Assembly (NCBI GenBank): GCA_016873165.1
Contig: VGXV01000003.1
Location: forward strand, 79,679 to 143,678
Length of the DNA stretch: 64,000 nucleotides
Source: Planctomycetota bacterium
GTDB lineage: Bacteria; Planctomycetota; Brocadiia; Brocadiales; Brocadiaceae
Reading direction: 5' to 3'
Shown: positions 26,146 through 35,030 of the stretch, piece by piece
Numbering within the stretch: the stretch's first letter is position 1
How the letters are laid out: every line of letters begins with the position of its first letter
Notes under the pieces: model-generated
Database searches by the model: none
What the model saw: the letters and a program-made list of their open reading frames with translations, nothing else
Told to the model about the DNA's origin: nothing
Position numbers and translations under genes: made by a program

Positions 26146-26338
26146 CAGTTTTTTGAATTAGGTAATTACAATAGAATAGCAAAAATAATACCCATACTAA
26201 TATTGGATATATTGCGGGACAGAGGATGGCATTATTAAATACGGATGTATTCGTAAGTGTTTGTATATTTATTGTTTACAGAATAATCATGGGGATCTGT
26301 TGCTATGAGACAATCTTGTCACGGTATGAATTATCCCA

Positions 26339-26780
26339 GTTTTGTGACACACCCAGTGTGCCAACAATGTCACACTTTTTCCCTAATCTAAAAATATTGT
26401 CTTCTCTGTACGAAAGCACATTTTGCGATAATGCAAAAAAGAGTGCCTTCCTCCAATATCAGGAATTATAAGGAAAGCAATGGGTTTTGCCTGTTTTTCT
26501 TGTTTTTAGAATGGAAGATTTCGTCATTTTAAATCTACAAACCCAGTTTTATATATTTTGCACACATGTATGAATAGATGAAGAATTTCAAACGTGTAAA
26601 TAAAGTTTTAATACTTCAAACGGGGTAGTATTATTTTTAAGAAAATAAATAGTAACCATCGTTGTATATTAATGTTAGCATTGTTTTTCAATGTTCAGAA
26701 AGTGGAGTGGCATTACGAAAATTATATAAAAGTGTGTCATTTTTGGCACACTTGGCACATTGCCGAGTGTGACACAAAAT
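26339..26780. repeat. Pair of long imperfect inverted repeats around an AT-rich 350-bp core
   Basis: 26339-26375 (AGTTTTGTGACACACCC, then AGTGTGCCAACAATGTCACAC) and 26732-26780 (GTGTGTCATTTTTGGCACAC, then GAGTGTGACACAAAAT) are inverted copies. The core is very AT-rich, with two short frames (26226-26471 and 26672-26866) lacking coding character. It may be a further non-autonomous element, larger and more decayed than families 1 and 2. The rest of 26146-27091 shows no gene. Confidence 0.6.
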
Positions 26781-26841
26781 TCATCTTGTGCCATATAGCA
26801 TCACGTTTTTTTTTGCAAAATTTTTGGAATATGAGAATATG

Positions 26842-26965
26842 TACCTTACGAGTTCACAAATTGTGATTTTAGTTGTAGAGCGAAGATCATCTTCGCTTAC
26901 TTTATATAGGTATTGGCGAAGCGGCACTTCGCGCTATATTTTGTAACTCCTGAACTCGTAAGGTA
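26842..26965. repeat. 124-bp element with perfect 15-bp inverted ends TACCTTACGAGTTCA
   Basis: The ends TACCTTACGAGTTCA and TGAACTCGTAAGGTA are exact reverse complements. The interior has GTAGAGCGAAGATCATCTTC and GGCGAAGCGGCACTTCGCGC, hairpins related to those in the tandem repeat at 43948. No flanking direct repeat is evident. Confidence 0.8.
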
Positions 26966-27091
26966 GATAAATGATTTGTTTTATGAACGGAGGGAAATAT
27001 TTTGGAGAAACAGTGGCGCTACAATAGTAAGCATTCGTAAATTACTGTCCGGAGGTTAACAGGCAGTAACAGAGGAAAATGTTTAACAAAA

Positions 27092-27433
27092 CTACCCTTC
27101 GATAATAAGCAATAACCCGCAATCAGGACATTCTTTGGCATTTTCCCCGACGCAATAACCGCACGCCGGGCATTTCCCCTCTGCCTCCCATTCCTGTGAA
27201 GCTTTGATTTCGGGATATTTTTCCACATGAAATTCCTCTATACAGGCATGCGCCTTCTGTGCATCATCTTTTTGCACCAGGAGGAGGTATCTGCATCCGC
27301 ATTTTCCCGTATTACAACCGGGGACAAGCGTTGCTTTTGATTCTATACCTGCCTCGGACAGCAGTTGAGATAATTCCTTAATGCCGCCCTTTTCGTCTTC
27401 TCTGATAGCAATCCATTCGTTATTGTTATCCAT
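27092..27433 (-). CDS. Small DUF2007-like protein with C-terminal zinc ribbon
   Basis: The N-terminal part of this 113-residue protein (EWIAIREDEKGGIKELSQLLSEAGIESKA, then YLLLVQKDDAQKAHACIEEF) resembles the DUF2007 'putative signal transducing' fold. It contains an extra Cys cluster, PGCNTGKCGCRYL. The C-terminus is a zinc ribbon, CPACGYCVGENAKECPDCG. A metal-binding regulatory or adaptor role is plausible; nothing more can be said. GGGGGAA precedes the ATG. The next gene on the same strand is a sulfurtransferase, 125 bp upstream. Confidence 0.75.
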   Translation of the reverse strand: MDNNNEWIAIREDEKGGIKELSQLLSEAGIESKATLVPGCNTGKCGCRYLLLVQKDDAQKAHACIEEFHVEKYPEIKASQEWEAEGKCPACGYCVGENAKECPDCGLLLIIEG

Positions 27434-27558
27434 GATTCCCCCGTTTTTTTAATTGTCTGCAAAAAACCACAATGTCTGCTGCAAAACTACCCTTGCAAAT
27501 ATGCGCTTCTTGATATCGCAGTCCAGCTTATGGTATAAAAATTATGAATTGATATCCA

Positions 27559-28416
27559 TTAATTTTTCTCGTTGAGAGTTGCCACAGGGCGGGACGTGTC
27601 CGTTATCCATTCGCTCCATGATCCTGCGTAGAGTACGCCGTCACCCAGTCCCGCATGATACATTGCAAGAAGGTTGTGGCATGCAGTCACTCCTGATCCG
27701 CAATAGAAAATAGCATGATCAGGCGCAATATTCCCTAACAAGGACTTGAACCGCTGAGATAATTTTTCACGGGATAACATTCTTCCTTCCGCGTCGACAT
27801 TTCCGGCAAAGGGCGCACAAATTGCATTGGGAATATGTCCCGCTACCGGGTCTATCGTTTCGTTAAGTCCTTTAAAACGCTCCGGCGAACGGGCGTCGAG
27901 AATCCGATATGAGCTATCATTGAGGATATTCACTACCTGCATGGCATTTACAAGCATACGGGGGCGCGGTTTTGGAATAAATGTGCGCGGGTTGCGTTTA
28001 TGCACTTCACCGGTTGCAGGGAATCCTGCCTTCAACCAGTGTTTCCAGCCTCCGTCAAGAACGGCAACATGGTCATGCCCCAGCCACCGCAGCATCCACC
28101 AAAGCCTGGCTGCAAACGCGCCTGTTGCATCGTCATACACCACTACGTGCGTATCGCCGTCAATGCCCCGGCGAGAAAAGGTGTTTACTAATGTCTCAAC
28201 TTCAGGAAGAGGGTGTCTCCCGGTTTTTCCCGGAATGATCCGGGCAGAAAGGTCTTCGTTGAGATGCACGTACAGGGCATTCGGGATGTGAGCGGCGGAA
28301 TAATCCCGCCTGCCCCGCTCACTGTCTTCCAGAGAAAAGCGACAATCAATGATAACCCGGTTTTTATTGTTTATTTGTGTCGATACATCCTGCGGAGAAA
28401 TAAGCGTTGTATACAT
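27559..28416 (-). CDS. sseA: Two-domain sulfurtransferase (rhodanese / 3-mercaptopyruvate type)
   Basis: The 285-residue protein has tandem rhodanese domains: an inactive N-terminal one (IDCRFSLEDSERGRRDYSAAHIPNA) and an active C-terminal one. The active-site loop FYCGSGVTACHNL is the CGSGVTA form typical of 3-mercaptopyruvate sulfurtransferases rather than the CRKGVTA of thiosulfate enzymes. It transfers sulfane sulfur to cyanide or thiol acceptors in the cytoplasm. AGAGGA lies before the ATG. It starts 22 bp downstream of the ICMT-like membrane protein gene, suggesting co-transcription. The symbol is by similarity of motif only. Confidence 0.9.
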   Translation of the reverse strand: MYTTLISPQDVSTQINNKNRVIIDCRFSLEDSERGRRDYSAAHIPNALYVHLNEDLSARIIPGKTGRHPLPEVETLVNTFSRRGIDGDTHVVVYDDATGAFAARLWWMLRWLGHDHVAVLDGGWKHWLKAGFPATGEVHKRNPRTFIPKPRPRMLVNAMQVVNILNDSSYRILDARSPERFKGLNETIDPVAGHIPNAICAPFAGNVDAEGRMLSREKLSQRFKSLLGNIAPDHAIFYCGSGVTACHNLLAMYHAGLGDGVLYAGSWSEWITDTSRPVATLNEKN

Positions 28417-28438
28417 AGTTGTCCTCTTTATTCAAATC

Positions 28439-29068
28439 TCATTTTTGAAGAAAGGTCTTTACGATTTTTGCTTTAAAAAACCTGAAAGGGAAAAGCATGG
28501 ATACTCTCTTTTGATATTCCTGATACTCTCTGCCGAATTCCCGAACGAGTTTCTTTTCTTCCAGTAATGTTCCTGTAATCAGGTATATTGTAAGAACGCA
28601 ATTGGCAATAAATCCGGACAGGTACAAATCCCTTGCCCAGAGAAATAAGATCATTGCCAGATACCATGGATGCCGTGTGATGCCGAGAATGCCTGTTGCG
28701 TCAAATGCACCGGATTGCGCCAATACGCCGTGTGTGTTTCCCGTTTGTATTTGCCGAATACCGCATAGTTGTAAGAGGTCGTAGCGTTTTGCGCCCGCAA
28801 AAAATAATGAGACCGCAATAATCAGCAAAACTATCTGCAAGGGAAAACATATCCCACTCCACTGAAAGAGCAGCCTGCTCTCAATCGACCTATTATAAAG
28901 AACAGCAGGGATGGCAGTGGCTATTGCGGCAAGATTAAAGAGCAAGCGATAATAACGGGATTTTGTCTTCAGAAGATGCATCAGATATTTTGACACCGTT
29001 ATCGATGCAGTCACGCTGTGTAACGAACACCAGGCAGTCCATAATAGTATAAGGAAAAGATAATTCAT
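28439..29068 (-). CDS. NnrU/isoprenylcysteine methyltransferase-like membrane protein
   Basis: This multi-helix membrane protein of about 209 residues has the ICMT/PEMT C-terminal signature: GITRHPWYLAMILFLWARDL and, after the next helix, EEKKLVREFGREYQEYQKRVSMLFPF. The family covers carboxyl or phospholipid N-methyltransferases and the NnrU proteins linked to nitrogen-oxide respiration. The substrate is unknown. The open frame extends to 29158, overlapping the end of the ABC-F gene by 49 bp; the ATG at 29068, which opens directly into the first helix (MNYLFLILLW), is chosen instead. No clear ribosome-binding site is visible for either. Confidence 0.8.
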   Translation of the reverse strand: MNYLFLILLWTAWCSLHSVTASITVSKYLMHLLKTKSRYYRLLFNLAAIATAIPAVLYNRSIESRLLFQWSGICFPLQIVLLIIAVSLFFAGAKRYDLLQLCGIRQIQTGNTHGVLAQSGAFDATGILGITRHPWYLAMILFLWARDLYLSGFIANCVLTIYLITGTLLEEKKLVREFGREYQEYQKRVSMLFPFRFFKAKIVKTFLQK

Positions 29069-29109
29069 TGTTATCGCGAGGGGAATGGTTGCAATCTTAC
29101 GGAATAATT

Positions 29110-31065
29110 TTACACTTCGGCATTTATCATATCCAGGTCCGAGTGTGTAACCTCCCACTTTTGATAAAGATTTTCGAGTTCTTCTGTGACAGTTTTGTAT
29201 TGCTTGTTAATAATAATGGGTCTCTCCTTGTCATTATTATTATAGAGTTGAGGATCCAAAAGTATTTGGTCCAGTTCCTGTTTTTGTGTTTCCAGCGAGG
29301 AGATTCTTTCCTCGATTTTCTGAAGTTCCTTTTCCAATTTTCTTCGTCTTGCGTTTTGTTCCTTTTTCTGCAAAAAGAGCTGCTTTTGGGAGGTCATTTC
29401 AGGTGGGTTTGCTTCAGGGGCAATCTGCGTCACGGTTTTATTTGTTTCCGACCGTAATTCCGCTTCTCTTTTCTCTATAAAATCCCTAAAACCGCTTAAA
29501 TGAACAAAAAGTTTTCCTTCTTTTAACTCATACACCTTTGAAACCAGCCCGTCCAGAAAGTCTCTGTCGTGAGAAACAATCAAAAGACTCCCCGGATAAT
29601 TCAGCAATGCTTCTTTAAGCACTTTTTTTGTAGTAATATCGATGTGATTTGTCGGTTCGTCCAGCACGAGAAAATTTGCCGGTTTTAAAAGGATTTTTGC
29701 AAGGCACAGGCGCGATTTTTCACCACCACTCAGAACATTTACGGCCTTAAACACATCGTCACCGGAAAAAAGAAACGCCCCCAGAAGATTTCTCACGAGG
29801 GGGAGCATGGAAAATGGCGCGATGGATTCAACTTCCTCAAGCACCGTATTGGTCCCCTGCAGGCTTTCAGCGGTTTCCTGGGCAAAGTAATCGGCAAGGA
29901 CATTGTGTCCTGTAGTGACAGAGCCAATCTGAGGATTGCTCATACGGTTAATAATGCGCAATAATGTGGATTTCCCGGAACCATTCTGGCCGACGAGCGC
30001 AACCTTTTCTCCCCGCTCGATGGAAAGGCAAATGCCCTCAAATATCCATTTTTCATCGTATTTGTATGAAATATCTTTCACGTCAAGGACATTTGCGCCG
30101 CTTTGTTTTGCCGGAGGGAACCTGAAGGTGACCTTTTGAACCGTATTTTCCGGCAATTCCTCCTTTTCCATTTTTTCAAGCATCTTGATGCGGCTTTGCA
30201 CCTGCGACGCCTTTGTGTTCTTTGCCCGGAATCTTTCGATAAATCTCTCTACTTCTTTAATCTTCTTCTGCTGATTGGTATAGCGGGAAATTTGCAGCTC
30301 GCGCCTTTTTTCCTTTTCGGATTCATAAAAAGAGTAATTGCCGTGATATTCACAGATATTTCCTTTCTCCAATTCCCATATTTTTGTGACATTGCGGTCT
30401 AAAAACGCCTTGTCATGGGAAATAAGAATCAAACCCGCGTGTAATTCCCTGAGATACTGTTCAAGCCAGAGGATAGAATCTACGTCGAGATGGTTTGTAG
30501 GTTCGTCCAGAAGGAGGATATCCGGTTCCTGTAACAATAACCTGGAGAGGGCGACGCGCATCTGCCATCCGCCGCTCAGGGCTTCGATATTTTTCCCGAA
30601 ATCGGACACCTTGAAACCGATGCCTTTTAATACCTTTTCCGTTTCCGCGTCGATTTTGTTTGCGTTTACCACCGACAACTGATGCTGCAGATGTGTATAC
30701 CGGTCGAGGAGTTCCTGACGGTCGTCATCGGCAAGGGAAGGGTTTTCCAGCTTAGTATGTATCGTATCGATTTGATCTTTCAGATGATGTATGGTTTCAA
30801 AGGCAGAACTTGCCTCTTCAAAGACAGTTCTTTTTTTGAACGCAAAACATTCCTGAGGAAGATATCCTAATTTGGCATCTTTAGCACAAATAACATTGCC
30901 TGAAGACGGCTCAATATGTTTGCAAACAAGTTTAAAAAAGGTTGATTTCCCTGCGCCATTAGGCCCGATTAGCCCGATGCGGTCATTCAGCCGAATTTGC
31001 AGAGAAATGTTGTCGAAAATAACTGTAGAGCCAAAATTCAAACAGACATCATGAAACCGGATCAT
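29110..31065 (-). CDS. ABC-F family ATP-binding protein
   Basis: This 651-residue soluble twin-ATPase has no membrane domain. The first cassette has Walker A GPNGAGKST, signature LSGGWQMR and LLLDEPTNHLDVDS; the second has GQNGSGKST, LSGGEKSRL and LVLDEPTNHID. An interdomain linker of about 80 residues (rich in RRELQISRYTNQQKKIKEVE) and a C-terminal coiled coil (about 560-640) are typical of the Uup/YbiT/YheS group. ABC-F proteins act on ribosomes, some relieving stalling or giving antibiotic resistance. It could be a housekeeping translation factor; no resistance context is seen. Confidence 0.93.
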   Translation of the reverse strand: MIRFHDVCLNFGSTVIFDNISLQIRLNDRIGLIGPNGAGKSTFFKLVCKHIEPSSGNVICAKDAKLGYLPQECFAFKKRTVFEEASSAFETIHHLKDQIDTIHTKLENPSLADDDRQELLDRYTHLQHQLSVVNANKIDAETEKVLKGIGFKVSDFGKNIEALSGGWQMRVALSRLLLQEPDILLLDEPTNHLDVDSILWLEQYLRELHAGLILISHDKAFLDRNVTKIWELEKGNICEYHGNYSFYESEKEKRRELQISRYTNQQKKIKEVERFIERFRAKNTKASQVQSRIKMLEKMEKEELPENTVQKVTFRFPPAKQSGANVLDVKDISYKYDEKWIFEGICLSIERGEKVALVGQNGSGKSTLLRIINRMSNPQIGSVTTGHNVLADYFAQETAESLQGTNTVLEEVESIAPFSMLPLVRNLLGAFLFSGDDVFKAVNVLSGGEKSRLCLAKILLKPANFLVLDEPTNHIDITTKKVLKEALLNYPGSLLIVSHDRDFLDGLVSKVYELKEGKLFVHLSGFRDFIEKREAELRSETNKTVTQIAPEANPPEMTSQKQLFLQKKEQNARRRKLEKELQKIEERISSLETQKQELDQILLDPQLYNNNDKERPIIINKQYKTVTEELENLYQKWEVTHSDLDMINAEV

Positions 31066-31349
31066 TCATTACCACCATTTCCCTTTTCCATTAACAGTTT
31101 AAAAAATACTATGGTATAAATTTACCACAATAATGCCGGATTTTCCATTTTATACGGAAATCCGATAATGGTATACAATAGAAACTGCCGTTCCAAAAGA
31201 TAAAAAGAAATAATTGATTGATGTTCCGTGCGATGTTTTGCTTCTTGTGAGAAATAATGTAAAATAATGACACCGGAATTTTCAGATGTGATGATTCCGG
31301 TGCCGCAGATGTTATCAAATAACAAAATTTGTCTTGAAAGGTCGCAAAA
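31066..31349. promoter_or_regulatory. Upstream region of PEP carboxylase with a candidate promoter and hairpin
   Basis: In the 284-bp divergent spacer, TTGCTT (31238-31243) and TAAAAT (31260-31265) are separated by 16 nt and could be a sigma-70-type promoter for the carboxylase. Downstream, ACCGGAATTTTCAGATG and GATTCCGGT form a hairpin in the leader (about 31270-31302). GAAAGG precedes the start codon. Confidence 0.35.
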
Positions 31350-32822
31350 ATGAGAAAAATACCACGGACGATGAGCACGCAACACCCCGATAATGTAGCC
31401 ATGCCGTTTTTTACGGAAGGAACGCCTTTTCGCGGTGAAGATGAAATAAAAGAGGCATATTATGTGTTTTCTCATTTGCGATGTGATGAGCAGATGTGGG
31501 ATTGCGAGGGAAAGGAAGTGGACGAATTTGTTATTAAAAAACTCATTACACGGTATGAAAATTTTTTCAAGAATAATAGAATCGGCAAGGATCTTTTTAT
31601 TACCCTGCGCGCGCCGAATCCCGAGTATGAAAAAAGCGAGGCAAAAATACTCCTGGAAACCCTTGAAAGCGCTCCCCGTTCCTATGATACCGCCAAGTTG
31701 TTTTATGGTGACGGCACAATTCCGCCCATATTTGAAGTTATTCTTCCCATGACTACGAATACGGCAATTATAAACCGGGTATATTATTATTACCGTGATT
31801 TTGTGGTCGGAAAACAGCACAAGAAATGTTTCAGCGGCGATATTACCATAGGAGAATGGATCGGCGAGTTTATGCCGGAGACCATTGAGGTTATCCCTTT
31901 GGTGGAAGATATTCAATATATGCTTTCTGCCGATTCCATAGTGCAGGAATATTTGAAAGACAAACATTTTCCCTATCAGCGGGTATTTCTCGGACGTTCT
32001 GATCCGGCGCTGAACTATGGTTTTCTGCCTGCCATACTTGTGGTAAAAATTACCTTGCAGAGATTACATGCGTTGCAGGAAAAAATCAGGATTCCCATCT
32101 ATCCTATTCTCGGAGTGGGCTCCAATCTTTTCAGGGGAAATATGACGCCATTAAATGTAGACGAATGCCTGAATGAATATCCGAGTGTTCAGACGTATAC
32201 CATACAGTCCGCCTTTAAGTATGACTACGATGAAGAACTTGTCAGAAAGGCCATTGAAACAATCAATAACCGTGAAAGGAAGCCTCCGGTGGTGATTGAC
32301 GAAAAAATCGCCCTGGACATTACAAAAAGATTGTCGCATGCCTACCGGGAGCAAATTAAAGAACTCGCGCCCTTAATCAGTGAAATAGCGCGGTTTGTTC
32401 CCCGAAGAAGGATGCGTAAACTGCATATAGGGCTTTTTGGCTATTCGAGAAGCGTGGAAGGGATAACCCTGCCGCGGGTAATCTCCTTTTGCGCCGCACT
32501 GTATTCTATTGGGTTGCCTCCCGAATTGCTGGGGTTGCATGCCCTTACGGAGAATGACCTGTCATTCCTTGCCGCAGCGTATCCGGCTTTCTTTGAAGAT
32601 ATTTCAACGGTGGCATCGTATTATAATGAAGACGTTAAAAAACTGATTTCTCCGAAAATTGCGAGAGATATCGAAAAAGTATTGAATATGACAACTTATG
32701 TGGAAAATATCCTGCACAGCGAACATACCACGCAGATTATCGAGGCGGTACTTGCAAAAAAAGAAGAGACCATCACGGAAAATATTATTGCCGCAGGGAA
32801 AGTGAGGGGGTTTCTGGGATAA
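31350..32822 (+). CDS. ppcA: Archaeal-type phosphoenolpyruvate carboxylase
   Basis: The 490-residue protein is about half the size of the bacterial/plant enzyme and matches the archaeal-type family. Signatures are PRTMSTQHPDNVAMPFF, DEQMWDCEGKEVDE, LFITLRAPNPEYEK, FEVILPMTTN, HFPYQRVFLGRSDPALNYGF, LGVGSNLFRGNMTP and LFGYSRSVEGITLPRVISFCAALYSIGLPPE (split). It carboxylates PEP to oxaloacetate, an anaplerotic entry to the TCA branch used by acetyl-CoA-pathway autotrophs. The enzyme type is uncommon in bacteria, so the gene may have been acquired from archaea. It stands alone between divergent and convergent genes. Confidence 0.95.
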   Translation: MRKIPRTMSTQHPDNVAMPFFTEGTPFRGEDEIKEAYYVFSHLRCDEQMWDCEGKEVDEFVIKKLITRYENFFKNNRIGKDLFITLRAPNPEYEKSEAKILLETLESAPRSYDTAKLFYGDGTIPPIFEVILPMTTNTAIINRVYYYYRDFVVGKQHKKCFSGDITIGEWIGEFMPETIEVIPLVEDIQYMLSADSIVQEYLKDKHFPYQRVFLGRSDPALNYGFLPAILVVKITLQRLHALQEKIRIPIYPILGVGSNLFRGNMTPLNVDECLNEYPSVQTYTIQSAFKYDYDEELVRKAIETINNRERKPPVVIDEKIALDITKRLSHAYREQIKELAPLISEIARFVPRRRMRKLHIGLFGYSRSVEGITLPRVISFCAALYSIGLPPELLGLHALTENDLSFLAAAYPAFFEDISTVASYYNEDVKKLISPKIARDIEKVLNMTTYVENILHSEHTTQIIEAVLAKKEETITENIIAAGKVRGFLG

Positions 32823-32890
32823 TATTTATGATGAGAAAATGCAGAAGAATGGTGTTGAAATAATGTTGCTAAGAGTTTTTCGACATTGGC

Positions 32891-33307
32891 TTATTTTAAA
32901 ATTTTTATAATGGCATCCTGAAAAATGGTAAAATCTTTCAGATTCTTTCTTAATATACTAATAACAATTGCAGCATCTATCGTGTCATAATGATGGACCA
33001 CTATATTTCGAAATCTTGCCATTTTTGACATAATGTTGAAAAGTTCTTTGCTTATAATGTTATTTTCATAAAGAACTTCAAAAGTTTCCGCGTAACTTTT
33101 CGGAACACGATATTCTTTGTCAGAAATAATATGATTTGCAATATCAGTACAAGTTTCTATCAATATTTGAAGAGTCCTTTCAACGATGCGTTGTGTTTTC
33201 CAATCGTTTGAATATTTTTCAAGAGAAATATTTGCAAATTCCTCAAGCTGTTTTATATATTGATCGATTTCACTCAATTTTCTCAGTATAAGAGCCTTAT
33301 CTACCAA
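32891..33307 (-). CDS. hepT: HepT-like HEPN-domain toxin (DUF86)
   Basis: The 138-residue protein has the HEPN catalytic motif RX4HXY at R100-NIVV-H105-H-Y107. It belongs to the MntA-HepT type VII toxin-antitoxin family, in which HepT acts as an RNase until the MntA partner AMPylates the Tyr next to the catalytic His. The start overlaps the end of the upstream nucleotidyltransferase gene by 11 bp, the usual antitoxin-then-toxin order here. The family assignment is strong; activity is inferred. Confidence 0.9.
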   Translation of the reverse strand: MVDKALILRKLSEIDQYIKQLEEFANISLEKYSNDWKTQRIVERTLQILIETCTDIANHIISDKEYRVPKSYAETFEVLYENNIISKELFNIMSKMARFRNIVVHHYDTIDAAIVISILRKNLKDFTIFQDAIIKILK

Positions 33308-33722
33308 TCAAATATCTCCGTTTTAGAATTTCCCATTCCTTTATAGAAAAATCAAAATACTTTCTCAATGTAAGTGACTCAAAATTGTGCCTCAAGAACG
33401 GTTGTTTGTCCGCTAAGATTATTTTATTTTCAATTATTCTTGCAGCAAGCGGAAGCGGTGCGGTATTTAAAATAACCAAATCTATTTCATCTGTTTCTAA
33501 AATATTTATAAAATGTCCCACAATTTCCAGCTTGTCCTCCGGCAATGAGGATGTATCTGAAAGGTACACCGCAATATCCACATCACTTAATGGTGTTTGT
33601 TTTCTCTGTGCTAAACTGCCAAAAAGATAGGCAAATAGTATCTTGGGGTTTGATTCCAAATAAGAACGTATTTCAGGCAGCAACTTATGTATATCTTCCC
33701 GTATTGTATCAACCTTAATCAT
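33297..33722 (-). CDS. mntA: MntA-like minimal nucleotidyltransferase antitoxin
   Basis: The 141-residue protein has the minimal nucleotidyltransferase signature GSX10DXD: GSLAQRKQTPLSDVDIAVYL with D47 and D49. The C-terminal half includes EIDLVILNTAPLPLAARI and HNFESLTLRKYFDFSIKEWE, a DUF86-partner hallmark. It is expected to neutralise HepT by AMPylating its RX4HXY tyrosine. It is the first gene of the two-gene module and overlaps hepT. Confidence 0.9.
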   Translation of the reverse strand: MIKVDTIREDIHKLLPEIRSYLESNPKILFAYLFGSLAQRKQTPLSDVDIAVYLSDTSSLPEDKLEIVGHFINILETDEIDLVILNTAPLPLAARIIENKIILADKQPFLRHNFESLTLRKYFDFSIKEWEILKRRYLIGR

Positions 33723-34207
33723 ATTGATTTTTCTCTTTAAATAATAAAGAAAACCCTCTATACATTTAAGACAAATAATTGCGGATTTTTAACTACAGGG
33801 GCGAACGTTGTTTTGAGTGGAGAACCTATTCTTCAATAAACTTTCTCAGAGTGTACAAAAACTTGTATGTCTTATCAACAGGTTATTTTATCATTATTGG
33901 TATTTTAATATATCTAAAGCGTGGGTAGCTATTCACGTTTATCGCAATTTTTTCATGCAACAGCAACAAATTATTAGTAAAATTCTATTGTGCTATTTAA
34001 CAAGCGTTTTAGCGACATAAGAAGGCATAGACAAATAGCCAATTTACTTATAAAATATGTACACTGCCGGTAGAATCTTTTTGGATAGCACGATATCCGT
34101 TTTTTAATATCGATGCCGGAATCCATTGGAAGTAATATAGAACTATACGGTTGAATGAAAATGTATCGCAGTCGTTTTACCAATGCAGCGCTGATAAGGA
34201 GAAAAAT
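33723..34207. other. Intergenic region without recognisable content
   Basis: These 485 AT-rich bases lie between divergent genes. A short plus-strand frame (33817-34020) lacks a ribosome-binding site and any family resemblance. TAAGGAG at the right end is the ribosome-binding site of the lipoprotein gene. No repeats of the families seen elsewhere were found. Confidence 0.4.
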
Positions 34208-34870
34208 ATGAAGCTTTTAAGTGTAAGAAGTATTTGTTCTTTCTCTTTTATGTTTTTTATGTTGCTACATTTTTCCGGCTGCCAGACAACGTATTACAAC
34301 TCGATGGAAAAACTGGGTTATAATAAAAGGGAAATGCTTTCAAATAAAGTAAAAGACGCAAGAAATATCCTGCAGGAAACAGATGAACAATTTAAATCGG
34401 CGCTGGTCGAATTCAGATCGGTTGTTACTCATGATGGCGTGACGTATGAAGAAAAATACAACAGGCTGAAAAACGGATATGAAAAATGCCGTGAAAAATC
34501 ATTATCGCTTAGTAAAGGAATCAAGGCGGCAGAAACGGTAGCTGAAGCGATGTTTACCGAATGGGAGGTTGAATTAGAACAGTATGTAAATAGTTCGCTG
34601 AGAGAAAGCAGCCAGAGAAAATTAATACAAAAGAGAAGGCAATTTCAACATCTTATAGAATCCATGAAATACATTGAGCGGAAATTAGACCCCGTGCTTG
34701 TCGATTTCAGTGATCAGGTGCTGTATTTGAAGCATAACCTGAATACCCAGGCGATCATTACCATGCAGAAGGAACTTGTTATGTTTGAGGATGAGGTCAT
34801 TTCCCTGATAAGAGAGATGTCCATTTCCATTGGAACTGCCGATACGTTTATCAGTTCGATCGTCGAATAA
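34208..34870 (+). CDS. DUF2959-family lipoprotein
   Basis: The start at ATG 34208 follows TAAGGAG and gives 220 residues; the frame upstream is open but unlikely to be coding. The signal is of lipoprotein type: hydrophobic FSFMFFMLLHF then lipobox FSGC. The mature part begins TTYYNSMEKLGYNKREMLSNKV, with DEQFKSALVEFRSVV close behind, the DUF2959 hallmark, and is otherwise helical and probably coiled coil. The function of the family is unknown; an envelope structural role is plausible. Confidence 0.88.
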   Translation: MKLLSVRSICSFSFMFFMLLHFSGCQTTYYNSMEKLGYNKREMLSNKVKDARNILQETDEQFKSALVEFRSVVTHDGVTYEEKYNRLKNGYEKCREKSLSLSKGIKAAETVAEAMFTEWEVELEQYVNSSLRESSQRKLIQKRRQFQHLIESMKYIERKLDPVLVDFSDQVLYLKHNLNTQAIITMQKELVMFEDEVISLIREMSISIGTADTFISSIVE

Positions 34871-35030
34871 CGATGCGATAAACAGATATTTCCCCGATGG
34901 AACTGCATGGGAATTACAGATAGCGCGTTTCCGGCAATGGCCATCGGGTTAGCTATGTTATACCCCATACCTCCTCCGGCGGAGATTTTGCATTTATTAC
35001 CCACACAGCTCAATGCCATCAAGTTAAGGC

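Noticed and set aside
26226..26866. Two short plus-strand frames in the AT-rich island
   Set aside because: Composition is unlike neighbouring genes, there is no ribosome-binding site, and they overlap inverted repeats.
31122..31967. 281-residue minus-strand frame overlapping the PEP carboxylase gene
   Set aside because: It lies antisense to a clear enzyme gene, has no family features and no ribosome-binding site.
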